Of a stretch of 64,000 nucleotides of DNA, positions 56,480 through 64,000 are shown piece after piece. Position 1 is the first letter of the stretch, and each line of letters opens with the position of its first letter. The DNA comes from Terriglobus albidus (GTDB lineage: Bacteria > Acidobacteriota > Terriglobia > Terriglobales > Acidobacteriaceae). Location: assembly GCF_025685425.1 (NCBI RefSeq), contig NZ_JAGTAS010000058.1:992001-1056000 (forward strand), in the 5' to 3' direction. The notes beneath the pieces were generated by a model that did not search any database, had not been told where the DNA came from, and worked only from the letters and a program-made list of their open reading frames with translations. A program made the translations under genes and the position numbers.

Positions 56480-57256
56480 GTGAAACTGCGAACCACCATG
56501 ATCCGCTTCTTCCGTATCCTGCTGGGTGCGGTCGCCATGATGACCGTAGCGCTGCTCTCGGCCTTCATCACCATGCGCCTCGCCATTCACGGCCGCGAGG
56601 TGCAGATCCCCAACTTCACCGGCATGACCTATGAGGAAGCCGCAGCGAAGGCACGCGGCACCGGCCTGAACATGACGCTCGAAAACCGCTATTACTCCGC
56701 GGTTGTTCCCGCCGGACGCGTCCTGCAGCAGTATCCCGCCGCCGGAGCACGTGTACGGCGCTCCTGGCAGGTCCGCGTCACCCAATCGCTCGGACCACAG
56801 CGCGTCACCATTCCCAATGCCGTCGGCATGTCACTGCGGGAGGCCACGGTCACGCTTCGCCGCGGCAGCCTCGAACTCGGCTCACTTGCTCACCTTCCCA
56901 TCGCCGGCGAGGCAGACTACGTCCTGGCGCAGTCGCCGCCCCCCAATGCCGAAGGCGTCGACAAGCCCGCAGTCAGCCTGCTGCTCTCAGAAGAGCAAGA
57001 TGCAGAGCCGAAGGCATGGGTCATGCCCAACCTCTCCGGTCTTACCCTGACGGAAGCCGCCGCACGTATCTCCGCCATGGGCCTGCACATCGCCTACGCC
57101 CAGGAAGCCGCCACATCCATCCCCGCAATTCCCTCGGTCGGCTCCACGCCCGCACCACAGCCGGTCAAAGTCATGGGCACAGTCATCGCCCAGTCACCTG
57201 CCGTCGGGTCACGCGTCACCGCCGCCGACCCAGTAAAACTCACCATCGTCCACTAA
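56480..57256 (+). CDS. Membrane-anchored protein with three PASTA domains, no kinase
   Basis: 258 residues from GTG 56480. One membrane helix (about 10-31), then three PASTA modules: about 40-102 (QIPNFTGMTYEEAAAKARGTGLNM), 103-172 (VTIPNAVGMSLREATVTLRRGSLEL) and 177-257 (WVMPNLSGLTLTEAAARISAMGLHI). PASTA domains bind peptidoglycan fragments or mediate divisome contacts. Usually they are attached to Ser/Thr kinases or penicillin-binding proteins; neither is present here. It probably sits at the periplasmic face and senses or binds cell wall. Confidence 0.9.
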   Translation: MKLRTTMIRFFRILLGAVAMMTVALLSAFITMRLAIHGREVQIPNFTGMTYEEAAAKARGTGLNMTLENRYYSAVVPAGRVLQQYPAAGARVRRSWQVRVTQSLGPQRVTIPNAVGMSLREATVTLRRGSLELGSLAHLPIAGEADYVLAQSPPPNAEGVDKPAVSLLLSEEQDAEPKAWVMPNLSGLTLTEAAARISAMGLHIAYAQEAATSIPAIPSVGSTPAPQPVKVMGTVIAQSPAVGSRVTAADPVKLTIVH

Positions 57257-57286
57257 GATCGCCGTGTATCAGTAATGGATTTATTT

Positions 57287-57404
57287 GTCATCCTGAGCGT
57301 AACGAAGGACCTGTTTTTATCTTCCCTACCCGGGTGCCCTACCTCGCAACGCAGCTGCGAATGCCACCAGTTATTCAATCCTTCAATCTTCAATCATTCA
57401 ATTA
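57287..57404 (-). repeat. Repeats between the converging PASTA and kinase genes
   Basis: GTCATCCTGAGCGTAACGAA... (57287-57318), a degenerate family D unit (CCGGGTGCCC, then CTCGC...GCGAATG, about 57327-57365), and on the minus strand, directly after the kinase stop, TAATTGAATGATTGAAGATT and GAAGGATTGAATAA (57371-57404). Confidence 0.6.
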
Positions 57405-58751
57405 CTAGCGGCGCTGCAGCGGAAACTCAAACCGCACCATCAACCCACCCATCGGCGATTTGTGCGCGGAGATTGTTCCTCCATTGGCCAGCACGGTCTG
57501 CCTCGCAATTGCCAGCCCTAAGCCAGCACCTTTTGTTTCGGAAGAAGCGTCAGAATCCGACACGCGCTGAAAGGGCTCGAAGATTGCCTCTTCCATCCCC
57601 TCCGGAATTCCTGGACCATCGTCATAGATCTCCACCAGCCCTACATCACGGCCATCATCCACATGACTTTCGACCGTGATTACCCGTGCGAATCGAAGAG
57701 CATTGCGAAGCACATTGTCGAAGGCACGCTGCAACAGATCTGGATAGCCTTCGATCGCAAATGGCTCCTCCCGGGCGAAGGTGACGATCTTTCCCTGATG
57801 CTCACCCTCAAACCGCGCATTCTCTACGGCAGCCGTCAGAATCCTTGAAACAAAAAACCTGGTCCGGTTCTGATCCATCTCATTGCCGCTCTCCAGTCGC
57901 GCAAAGAGCAATAACTGCTGCACCAGGGCATTGAGCTGTTTCGACTCATCCTCAATCCGCTCCAACTCCGGAGCCTTCGTCGCGTCCAACCTGCGCTTGC
58001 AAAGCGCCAGGGCGATATTCAAGCGTGTCAGCGGTGAACCAAGCTCATGCGCCGCATGCGCCAGAAATGTCTTCTGCTGCAGCACAAGCGACTCTATCTT
58101 CTCAGCCATCTCATTGAACCCACGGCTTACCCTGCCGATCTCATCGCGCCGCTTTGTCAGCGCGGGCTTGAGGCGTACGCGAAGATCTCCGGTACCAAAC
58201 GCCTGGGTCGCCTCAGAGAGCAGCGTAATCGGCCGTGTGAAGTAGAGGCTCAATACCAGCGCAGCGATCGCGGAAAACGCGATAAAGCGCAACAGCATGG
58301 CAAAGCCAACCTTTGTCTTCGCGCGTCTCGTACCCGGATAAGGCAGTCTGGCGACAAACAAAGGCGATGTACTTACAGCAGGGTCAGTCCGCACGGCAAC
58401 AACAGTCTCATCGATCGTCGCCATCACCATCGGGCTGATCCGGTTTCTTGCCCACTCCAGCAATTCCGACTCGCCATACGGAAGCCTCACACCCATTGCC
58501 GCAGAGGAGCTGTTAGACGTCAGGAGATATCCGTTGAAACACTCTGGCCCAAGGCTTCCATGAAAGCCCTGTGCACGCTTCTGAACAGCGAGCGCCGCAC
58601 ACTCCTGTATCTTCGCGATCGGTAGCTCCCGCGGCCGTTCGAACAACACCATCCTCGGCTCTCTACTGATGGGCAATACCAGCATGATCAGTAGACTGCC
58701 CAGCAGGATCAAGAACCAGAAGGTGCGGAAGATGCGGAAGAAGACACTCAC
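57405..58751 (-). CDS. Membrane sensor histidine kinase
   Basis: 448 residues from GTG 58751. Two membrane helices (about 9-28 and 155-177) flank a periplasmic sensor of about 125 residues. A HAMP domain follows (about 178-230), then HisKA with LAHAAHELGSPLTRLN (phosphorylated His) and the ATPase domain with NVLRNALRFA, DDGPGIPEGM and GAGLGLAI. It overlaps the response regulator gene by 4 bp (GTGA) and forms a two-component pair with it. The signal is unknown. Its stop is followed by TTGAAT-type repeats. Confidence 0.93.
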   Translation of the reverse strand: MSVFFRIFRTFWFLILLGSLLIMLVLPISREPRMVLFERPRELPIAKIQECAALAVQKRAQGFHGSLGPECFNGYLLTSNSSSAAMGVRLPYGESELLEWARNRISPMVMATIDETVVAVRTDPAVSTSPLFVARLPYPGTRRAKTKVGFAMLLRFIAFSAIAALVLSLYFTRPITLLSEATQAFGTGDLRVRLKPALTKRRDEIGRVSRGFNEMAEKIESLVLQQKTFLAHAAHELGSPLTRLNIALALCKRRLDATKAPELERIEDESKQLNALVQQLLLFARLESGNEMDQNRTRFFVSRILTAAVENARFEGEHQGKIVTFAREEPFAIEGYPDLLQRAFDNVLRNALRFARVITVESHVDDGRDVGLVEIYDDGPGIPEGMEEAIFEPFQRVSDSDASSETKGAGLGLAIARQTVLANGGTISAHKSPMGGLMVRFEFPLQRR

Positions 58752-59494
58752 AGGCAGGTTCCATCCTGCGGGAGCACATAGCTGTATCCAAGGTTGCGGA
58801 CAGACTTGAAGCGATCTGTGCCATCCGGATGAACGCCCAATCGCTTTCTGAGATTGTTCACCAGATTATCGATGGAGCGGTCGACCCCATGCGGTTCGCG
58901 TCCGAAGATGCGCCGGATCAGATCCTCCCGCGGACGCGCCTCGCCAGGACACTCCAGCAGGAGACGCAGCAACTCATACTGAGCTCCGGTCAGCTCTACC
59001 GGCTTACCACTACAGAGCACGGTACGAGAGCCCTCATCCAGGAGGAGATCGCCCACAAGCCTGTTTGAGACCTCCACCGCGGCAGGTTGCGTCCGGCGCA
59101 GAATACTGCCGATTCTTGCGACCAGCTCTTCTGGCTGAAAGGGCTTTGTCAGGTAATCGTCGGCGCCGTCGTTCAAACCATGGACACGATCGCGCGTCGC
59201 TCCTCGCGTGGTCAGCATCAGTACCGGAGTCCGCGTGATCTCTCGTAATTGCCGCAGCGTCTCAAAACCATCCATTCCCGGCAGCATCACGTCCAGCACG
59301 ATGAATTGGAATGGACGTTCCGTCACACACTGGATGCCTTCTTCTCCACTGCGGGCGCAGGTCACGCTGAAGCCGGAAGGTTCGCAGTACTCTGCCAGCA
59401 GCGCTCCAAGCGAGCGGTCATCGTCGATCAACAGAAGCGAGACACGAACTTTCGGCGCTTGCACGTTTGCTATCACGATAGTCCAGCGCGTCAC
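58748..59494 (-). CDS. OmpR family response regulator
   Basis: 248 residues if it starts at GTG 59494 (overlapping the previous stop); GTG 59443 would start right at the receiver (VSLLLIDDDRSLGALL). The phosphorylated Asp is in FIVLDVMLPGMDG; the switch Thr and Lys are in MLTTRGATRDRVHGL and DDYLTKPF. The C-terminal winged helix (about 150-240) has VELTGAQYELLRLLLECPG and DRSIDNLVNNLRKRLG. Second gene of the three-gene operon. Direct repeats at 60203-60246 may be its own target. Confidence 0.93.
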   Translation of the reverse strand: MTRWTIVIANVQAPKVRVSLLLIDDDRSLGALLAEYCEPSGFSVTCARSGEEGIQCVTERPFQFIVLDVMLPGMDGFETLRQLREITRTPVLMLTTRGATRDRVHGLNDGADDYLTKPFQPEELVARIGSILRRTQPAAVEVSNRLVGDLLLDEGSRTVLCSGKPVELTGAQYELLRLLLECPGEARPREDLIRRIFGREPHGVDRSIDNLVNNLRKRLGVHPDGTDRFKSVRNLGYSYVLPQDGTCL

Positions 59495-60039
59495 CTGTTT
59501 TGATCACGCGTCTCCAGGGAAGGTGTCAGATGGTCTGGGATGCGGGATTTGTGGTGATGTTCTTGCACCTCGCGCGGCGATCGAACCGCAATCCACTGCG
59601 CTCCGCGATCTGTGGTGCCGCGCAGCACTCCTCCGACATAATCCCCTTTTACGGTCCCTGCGCTGCCGCCGACAAAGGACACACTCATTCCATCCACATG
59701 CACCGAAATCGTACGGCGTGAGCCCTGAAGAGGGAGAAAGTCATTCATGTCCGCAGCAGTGACGACACTCAATTGCTGACCTGCGGAGACGATGCGGAAG
59801 GTGCTGCGGTGCTTGTCGGCCGGTGACGTACCCCATACCACAGTCCAGGCCCCTTCCAGCAGGTCCGGTTGCAGCACCTGCGGCCGAGATTCCTCCGACT
59901 GCACGATACTTTGAGTCGTTGCAGGCGCGACAGGCTCATGCGGCCCGCTAAAACCAAGCAACGCGACAACCGCGGGAATGCAGCACGCCACGGCAACCCG
60001 TAACCCGTACGGATGCTCTTTTTGGATAAACCTCGTCAT
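59491..60039 (-). CDS. Exported protein of unknown function, first gene of a two-component operon
   Basis: 182 residues from ATG 60039; an in-frame ATG 17 codons upstream is less likely because the hydrophobic segment YGLRVAVACCIPAVVALLGFSG would then be internal. After a Pro/Thr/Ser linker, a beta-rich domain of about 100 residues follows: LEGAWTVVWGT, STFRIVSAGQQLSVVTAADMN, ISVHVDGMSVSFVGG, VKGDYVGGVLRGTTDRGAQWIAVR. This order of strands is lipocalin-like. The stop overlaps the response regulator start. It could be a sensor accessory protein for the kinase; that is inferred from position only. Confidence 0.75.
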   Translation of the reverse strand: MTRFIQKEHPYGLRVAVACCIPAVVALLGFSGPHEPVAPATTQSIVQSEESRPQVLQPDLLEGAWTVVWGTSPADKHRSTFRIVSAGQQLSVVTAADMNDFLPLQGSRRTISVHVDGMSVSFVGGSAGTVKGDYVGGVLRGTTDRGAQWIAVRSPREVQEHHHKSRIPDHLTPSLETRDQNR

Positions 60040-60202
60040 CTCAACCGAAGATCGGCATGACAGGAGCGCACTTGAGAACCGTAGCTCCATGACACCTCAA
60101 TCGCTGTGTATAGGACGCGCGCTCTGCGAATTCGATCCGTTTTCTTTTCAAGCGTCGACACTTTACGACATTCGACCGTTCCCTCGGGAGCCTCGTTTGT
60201 CG

Positions 60203-60246
60203 CGAATCGTCGACTACACCTCCCTTTCCCTGGGCCGAATCGTCGA
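60203..60246. promoter_or_regulatory. Two direct repeats CGAATCGTCGA, 33 bp apart
   Basis: Copies at 60203-60213 and 60236-60246, exactly three helical turns apart, in the divergent gap between the two-component operon and the gene at 60338. OmpR-type regulators bind direct repeats on one DNA face, so this is a candidate site for the adjacent regulator. Confidence 0.4.
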
Positions 60247-60337
60247 TAGACGCAGGTGCCTGCCCCCCATTTTTCCTTTACACGTACGAAGGAAGACAAA
60301 GCGCTTGGCAAACCATCACAGATAGGACTTCTGATTC

Positions 60338-61462
60338 ATGTTGAAATGTGCCGCTTCGGTCTTCCTTCTTGTCTCGACGACTGCATTGTCTGCACAACAG
60401 GCCGGCGTCGCGACTGCTTCGTTCGAGCTTCCCGACGCGCCTGCTCCCCAATTCCAGACATCCCCGCTCGCGGCATCCCCCTCGCAAGCACTTGCAGCGC
60501 TGCCTGCAGGCTCGGCACAGATCTCAGGCTCCGTCTTCGATAGCACAGGCGCCATCGTCCCCGGAGCACAGGTCACTTTGCTTAACGAAGCAGGCGCCCC
60601 AGTGCGATCAGAATTGGTCGATACCAAGGGAGGATTTCTGTTCGTTCGACTGCCCGCCGGCAGTTATCGACTCCGCATTACCTGCAATGGCTTTGCTCCC
60701 TACATCTCTCCCTCCTTCGATGTCTCCGGGGAGCAGAACTACGTCGTGCCCGATGTCTCGCTCACCATTGCATCGACAAACACAGAGATCACTGTTCTTC
60801 CCACAGAGGTCATCGCTGAGGCTCAGATCAAAGCCCAGGAACAACAGCGAGTCTTTGGAGTCATTCCGAACTTCTACACAAGCTTCGAACCTCATCCCGT
60901 CCCCATGACGACGAAGCAGAAGTTCCAGCTCGCAACCCGCGACACGCTCGATTGGACGTCCTTCATCGGCGTAACCGTCAGCGCTGGAGTCGAACAAGCC
61001 AACAACTCCTACGCCGGCTACGGCCAGGGAGCCGCCGGATACGGCAAACGCTGGGCAGCACGCTTCGGAGACGGCCGCATCAGCGACTACTTCGACCACG
61101 CCATCTACGCCTCACTCTTTCATCAGGATCCCCGCTACTTTTATCAAGGCATCGGCAGTACCAAATCCCGTGTCTACCACGCCATCGCCAGCGCCTTCGT
61201 CGCGCGCAGCGACAGCGGTAACATGATGCCAAACTACTCCTATCTTCTCGGAGCCATGACGTCGGGAGCCCTCTCCAACCTTTACTATCCCCACGCCGAC
61301 CGCGGCTGGGACCTGGTCTTCACGAATGCGGCCATAGGCATCGGTGGCAGAGCCGCAGGCGCAGTCGCACGAGAGCTGCTCGGCAGAAAAATCACCAAAC
61401 ACGTCCCTGGCAAAGACGTCCCCTACACGGATCCAGCCAACACGCCAGCGGCGACCCACTAG
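60338..61462 (+). CDS. Exported protein with carboxypeptidase-regulatory-like domain
   Basis: 374 residues. Signal peptide (CAASVFLLVSTTALSAQQAG), then a CarboxypepD_reg-like beta-sandwich at about 65-145: QISGSVFDSTGAIVPGAQVTLLNEAG, GGFLFVRLPAGSYRLRITCNGF. The second half (about 175-350) is a compact region with Gly/Tyr-rich stretches (SAGVEQANNSYAGYGQGAAGYGKRW, FHQDPRYFYQG) that recurs in acidobacterial exported proteins. It is not a full TonB-dependent receptor: there is no plug or barrel. The function is unknown. It is divergent from the two-component operon and might be its target. Confidence 0.8.
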   Translation: MLKCAASVFLLVSTTALSAQQAGVATASFELPDAPAPQFQTSPLAASPSQALAALPAGSAQISGSVFDSTGAIVPGAQVTLLNEAGAPVRSELVDTKGGFLFVRLPAGSYRLRITCNGFAPYISPSFDVSGEQNYVVPDVSLTIASTNTEITVLPTEVIAEAQIKAQEQQRVFGVIPNFYTSFEPHPVPMTTKQKFQLATRDTLDWTSFIGVTVSAGVEQANNSYAGYGQGAAGYGKRWAARFGDGRISDYFDHAIYASLFHQDPRYFYQGIGSTKSRVYHAIASAFVARSDSGNMMPNYSYLLGAMTSGALSNLYYPHADRGWDLVFTNAAIGIGGRAAGAVARELLGRKITKHVPGKDVPYTDPANTPAATH

Positions 61463-61493
61463 CTCTATCGAGACATTTCCACTTCTCTAAGAC

Positions 61494-61815
61494 TTGTCAT
61501 CTTGAACACAATGAAGGACCAGCTTTATGGCTGTGCGCAGCACAGCCAGTTCGCACCAAAGTGCGAATGCCTTGCTTAGGGCACGGCTTTCAGCCGTGCC
61601 GCATTCGAATGTAGAAAGCAAACGGCTTCAGCCGCTGAGGGCTGTGTTCGGAAATTTGTCGCTGCGCTACGGAATGACAGGAGACTCGGGTCGGAATACC
61701 ACACTACTGGACGGATAGATTGACCTCAGCGGCTAAGCCGCCATCTCTGCGGCTTCCGTATGGGACGGCTAAAAGCCGTCCCCTTAAGCAAGGCATTCGC
61801 ATCTACCGATGCGAA
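61494..61815 (+). repeat. Family B multi-hairpin element, copy 2
   Basis: It occupies most of the 461-bp gap 61463-61923. Same order of hairpins as at 51089: GGCTGTGC/GCACAGCC (61529-61547), TTCGCAC/GTGCGAA (61550-61567), GGCACGGCT/AGCCGTGCC, CGGCT/AGCCG, a GCGGCT/AGCCGC stem, GGGACGGCT/AGCCGTCCC, and TTCGCAT/ATGCGAA at the end. Several stems differ from copy 1 by paired changes. The outer stem is CCTTGCTT / CCCCTTAAGCAAGG. The middle also contains sequence not seen in copy 1 (about 61645-61720). Confidence 0.8.
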
Positions 61816-61887
61816 CTGGCTACGCATAACTTGACGCGCTCATGCCGGACGCACCAGCCACAAACAAAAGCAGCATTCGAGAAAGAA

Positions 61888-61923
61888 TCTTTATTCAATC
61901 CTTCAATTGATTCAATGATTCAA
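61888..61923 (-). repeat. TTGAAT-type tandem repeats after the PLP enzyme stop
   Basis: Reading the gene strand, TAA is followed by TTGAATCATTGAATCAATTG and AAGGATTGAATAAAG. The end TTGAAGGATTGAATAA is shared with 57371-57404. Confidence 0.65.
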
Positions 61924-63075
61924 TTACTCAATTCCCGCCAGCGCTTGTTCCAGATCCGCGAGGATATCCTCAACATCCTCACACCCCACGGACAACCGGA
62001 TCAGCCCGTCCGTAATCCCCAGCGCATCGCGCTGCGCCTGGGTCATCGCCGCATGGGTCATCGAAGCCGAGTGCGAGACCAGCGTCTCCACGCCCCCGAG
62101 AGACTCTGCCAGATAGCAAAGCTTCAACGAGCGCACAAACTCGTTCGCTGCTTCCTTGCTTCCGAGCTCGAACGACATCATCGAGCCAAATCCCTTCTGC
62201 TGCCGCGCCGCAATCGCATGTCCCGGATGCGACGGCAGTCCGGGATAGAAGACCTGGTTCACCTTCGGATGCTTCGCCAGGAACTCCGCCACCGTGCGCC
62301 CATTCGCATCATGCTGCCGCATCCGCAGCGCCAGCGTCTTGAGGCCGCGCAGCACCAGGTAGGAGTCGAACGGCGCCAGGATGCCACCGGTACACTTCTG
62401 CACAAACTCGAAGCGCTCCTTGTGCTCCGGCTTTGTCCCAATCAGCACACCACCCAACCCATCCGAATGGCCGTTCAGGAACTTGGTCGTCGAGTGCATC
62501 ACGATATCCGCACCCAGCTCGATCGGGCGCTGGAGATACGGAGAGAGAAACGTATTGTCGATCGAGAGCTCGACACCATGACCATGCGCTACCTCCGCCA
62601 CCGCCGCAATATCCACAATCGACATCATCGGATTCGTCGGGCTCTCAATATGCACCAGCTTCGTCGCCGGCGTAATCACGGCTTCCACCTTCGCCGGATC
62701 GCTGGCGTCCACATAGGTAAACGTCAGTCCATAGTGAACAAAAATCCTGTCGAAGAGCCGTGCCGTACCGCCGTAAATATTCTCGCTGCAAACAACATGA
62801 TCGCCGGCCTTCATCATCGTGCACAGCGCCGCAATCGCCGCCATGCCACTGCCGAAGACATGACCGCTGGTTCCACCTTCGAGCGCCGCCAGGCTCGCTT
62901 CCAATGCTGAACGCGTCGGATTGGTGACGCGGGCATACTCCCAGCCCTTGTTCTTGCCGATCTCCTGCTGTTGATAGGTAGAGGTGAGATACACCGGCAC
63001 ATTCACAGCGCCGGTCAACTCATCCGGTTCCTGACCGGCATGAATTGCCTTCGTGGAAAACCCCTGGTAGGCCAT
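61924..63075 (-). CDS. Cystathionine gamma-synthase/lyase family PLP enzyme
   Basis: 383 residues from ATG 63075 (a GTG at 63087 would add four). Family motifs: STKAIHAGQEPDELTGAVNVPVYLTSTY, YARVTNPTRSALE, FGSGMAAI, the PLP lysine in HSTTKFLNGHSD (near residue 206) and ESLGGVETLVSHSASMTHA. These match cystathionine gamma-synthase (metB) and gamma-lyase types, which share nearly all motifs; substrate preference cannot be settled by eye. It acts in transsulfuration or methionine synthesis. The upstream VWA gene ends 15 bp before it. Confidence 0.92.
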   Translation of the reverse strand: MAYQGFSTKAIHAGQEPDELTGAVNVPVYLTSTYQQQEIGKNKGWEYARVTNPTRSALEASLAALEGGTSGHVFGSGMAAIAALCTMMKAGDHVVCSENIYGGTARLFDRIFVHYGLTFTYVDASDPAKVEAVITPATKLVHIESPTNPMMSIVDIAAVAEVAHGHGVELSIDNTFLSPYLQRPIELGADIVMHSTTKFLNGHSDGLGGVLIGTKPEHKERFEFVQKCTGGILAPFDSYLVLRGLKTLALRMRQHDANGRTVAEFLAKHPKVNQVFYPGLPSHPGHAIAARQQKGFGSMMSFELGSKEAANEFVRSLKLCYLAESLGGVETLVSHSASMTHAAMTQAQRDALGITDGLIRLSVGCEDVEDILADLEQALAGIE

Positions 63076-63090
63076 CGTCGCGTGCACGCC

Positions 63091-64000
63091 TTACTTGCTG
63101 GATTTATCTGCTGCCGCCGCTCTTCCTGAGACTTTCGGGTAGTAACCGGTACGAGTGCGTACTGTCAGCTTGTTGAAGCCCTTGTATTTAGCGTCCACGT
63201 GGACCTGACGATAGCCACCGAGCGCAGGCGACTTCGTGGAGTGATAGGTAATCGTGTACTGCTCGCGGATGTCTTTCGCCACCTGGTCAGCGACCGAGTC
63301 TACTTCCTGCAGATTGCGCGGGAAGAAGGCGATGCCGCCAGTCTGTTCCGCCAGGTTCTCCAGCACGCGTTTCGCGTGGCGGCTTTCGCGCTTATCTGTG
63401 TCCTTGCCGAAGAGCAGGCCGACAGCATAGATCACCGGCCCATCCAGCTCCTGGATACGCGCAATCGCATCTTCCAGCGATGTGGCCGACGCGTTATCTT
63501 CACCGTCCGTTACCACCAGCAACACCTGCTTGGGCTGTTTGGCATTCTTCGCCAGATAGTCGGCCGAGGCCAGCAACGCGTCATACATCGCCGTTCCACC
63601 GGAAGACTTCACGTAGCTAAGACCCGCCTCCAGCTTGGACACATCACTGGTAAAGTCCGTATCGATGTATGGCTCGAACGAAAAATCCACCAGGAACGCT
63701 TCATCCTTGGGGTTCGAGAGCTTGATCAGCCTCACCGCCGCCTTGTTCACGGCATCCCGCTTGTCGTACATCGATCCTGAGCTGTCGATCAGGATTCCGA
63801 TCGAGACCGGAAGATCTTCCTGCCGGAAAGAGTTAATCGTCTGCGGGGTTCCGTCTTCGAAGACATGGAAGGCGTCCTGCGGCAGGGTCAGGATCGTGCG
63901 TCCACTGCCGTCCAGCACCGTCGCATTCAGTCGGACCTCGTAGGCATCGCGGTGCAGGACATAGCCGCCCTTGCCGCCGGAGATCTTGTCTGTGGGCGCG
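63091..64000 (-). CDS. VWFA-related acidobacterial exported protein (5' end outside window)
   Basis: The frame is open to the window edge: about 303 residues are visible. A von Willebrand A domain carries the metal site LIDSSGSMYDKRD (DxSxS) and VTDGEDNASATSLEDAI. Before it is RLNATVLDGSGRTILTLPQDAFHVFEDGTPQTI, and after it RQVHVDAKYKGFNKLTVRTRTGYYPK: both are typical of the VWFA-related family that is abundant in Acidobacteriota. These proteins are exported and expected to bind ligands through a metal ion; the real function is unknown. The C-terminus is Ala/Lys-rich. Confidence 0.9.
   Translation of the reverse strand, partial: APTDKISGGKGGYVLHRDAYEVRLNATVLDGSGRTILTLPQDAFHVFEDGTPQTINSFRQEDLPVSIGILIDSSGSMYDKRDAVNKAAVRLIKLSNPKDEAFLVDFSFEPYIDTDFTSDVSKLEAGLSYVKSSGGTAMYDALLASADYLAKNAKQPKQVLLVVTDGEDNASATSLEDAIARIQELDGPVIYAVGLLFGKDTDKRESRHAKRVLENLAEQTGGIAFFPRNLQEVDSVADQVAKDIREQYTITYHSTKSPALGGYRQVHVDAKYKGFNKLTVRTRTGYYPKVSGRAAAADKSSK

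Noticed and set aside
61720-62910. A 396-residue open frame on the plus strand
   Set aside because: It is antisense to the PLP enzyme and rich in Arg/His/Gln, as expected of a high-GC shadow frame. It has no recognisable domain.

Overview
The window looks like chromosome of an Acidobacteriota bacterium, most likely family Acidobacteriaceae (Granulicella, Terriglobus or Edaphobacter type). This is inferred from a PadR regulator followed by an ADOP-type MacB/FtsX permease, a VWFA-related acidobacterial exported protein, beta-propeller lipoproteins, an Hfq-HflX pair, an F-type ATPase b subunit with a signal peptide, high GC, and many intergenic palindromic repeats. No rRNA, tRNA, CRISPR array, prophage or complete insertion sequence was seen. 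The genes are mostly housekeeping. The unusual content is between the genes.

Layout. 1-14.2 kb: a partial Ppx/GppA phosphatase, two tandem GT39 glycosyltransferases, a beta-propeller/phosphoesterase, an AsmA protein, an SGNH lipoprotein and the PadR-ADOP pair. 14.5-19.2 kb: an exported protein of unknown function, a KaiC-like double ATPase coupled to a histidine kinase with a receiver-like N-terminus, and a DinB protein. 19.6-26.1 kb (minus): atpF'-F-H-A-G-D-C without the a and c subunit genes. 26.5-28.2 kb (minus): hfq-hflX. 28.5-37 kb: a DegT aminotransferase, a TetR regulator divergent from an outer membrane factor/adaptor/RND pump operon, and an SDR enzyme. 37.5-40.5 kb (minus): complete pqqABCDE, including a 26-residue pqqA. 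40.7-46.5 kb: an SH3 lipoprotein, a propeller lipoprotein, an M28 peptidase, and perR-ahpC-ahpD. 46.6-51 kb: nadA, a TatA/B protein, tatC, a second M28-like enzyme and TerC. 51.4-57.3 kb: nadB, aroB, ubiE/menG, a CDF transporter with three C-terminal modules, and a PASTA protein. 57.4-64 kb: an operon of exported protein, response regulator and kinase, a carboxypeptidase-regulatory-like protein, a Cys/Met-metabolism PLP enzyme and a partial VWA protein.

How genes work together. perR-ahpC-ahpD is a peroxide-defence unit: AhpC has the CPC tail of the mycobacterial enzyme that AhpD reduces. The pqq genes make the cofactor PQQ, but no PQQ dehydrogenase is present. The three efflux genes overlap by start/stop codons and probably answer to the divergent TetR. 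tatC and its neighbours also overlap.

Non-coding structure. Almost every gap longer than 300 bp is filled by repeats in several families. Two families (about 9 short copies; 2 large copies) keep hairpin stems base-paired while the stem sequence changes between copies, so structure appears to be what is kept. Two other families look like MITEs; one copy has an 11-bp flanking direct repeat. A further pattern is short degenerate tandem repeats starting directly after stop codons at five loci. I regard this layer as the least described content of the window.
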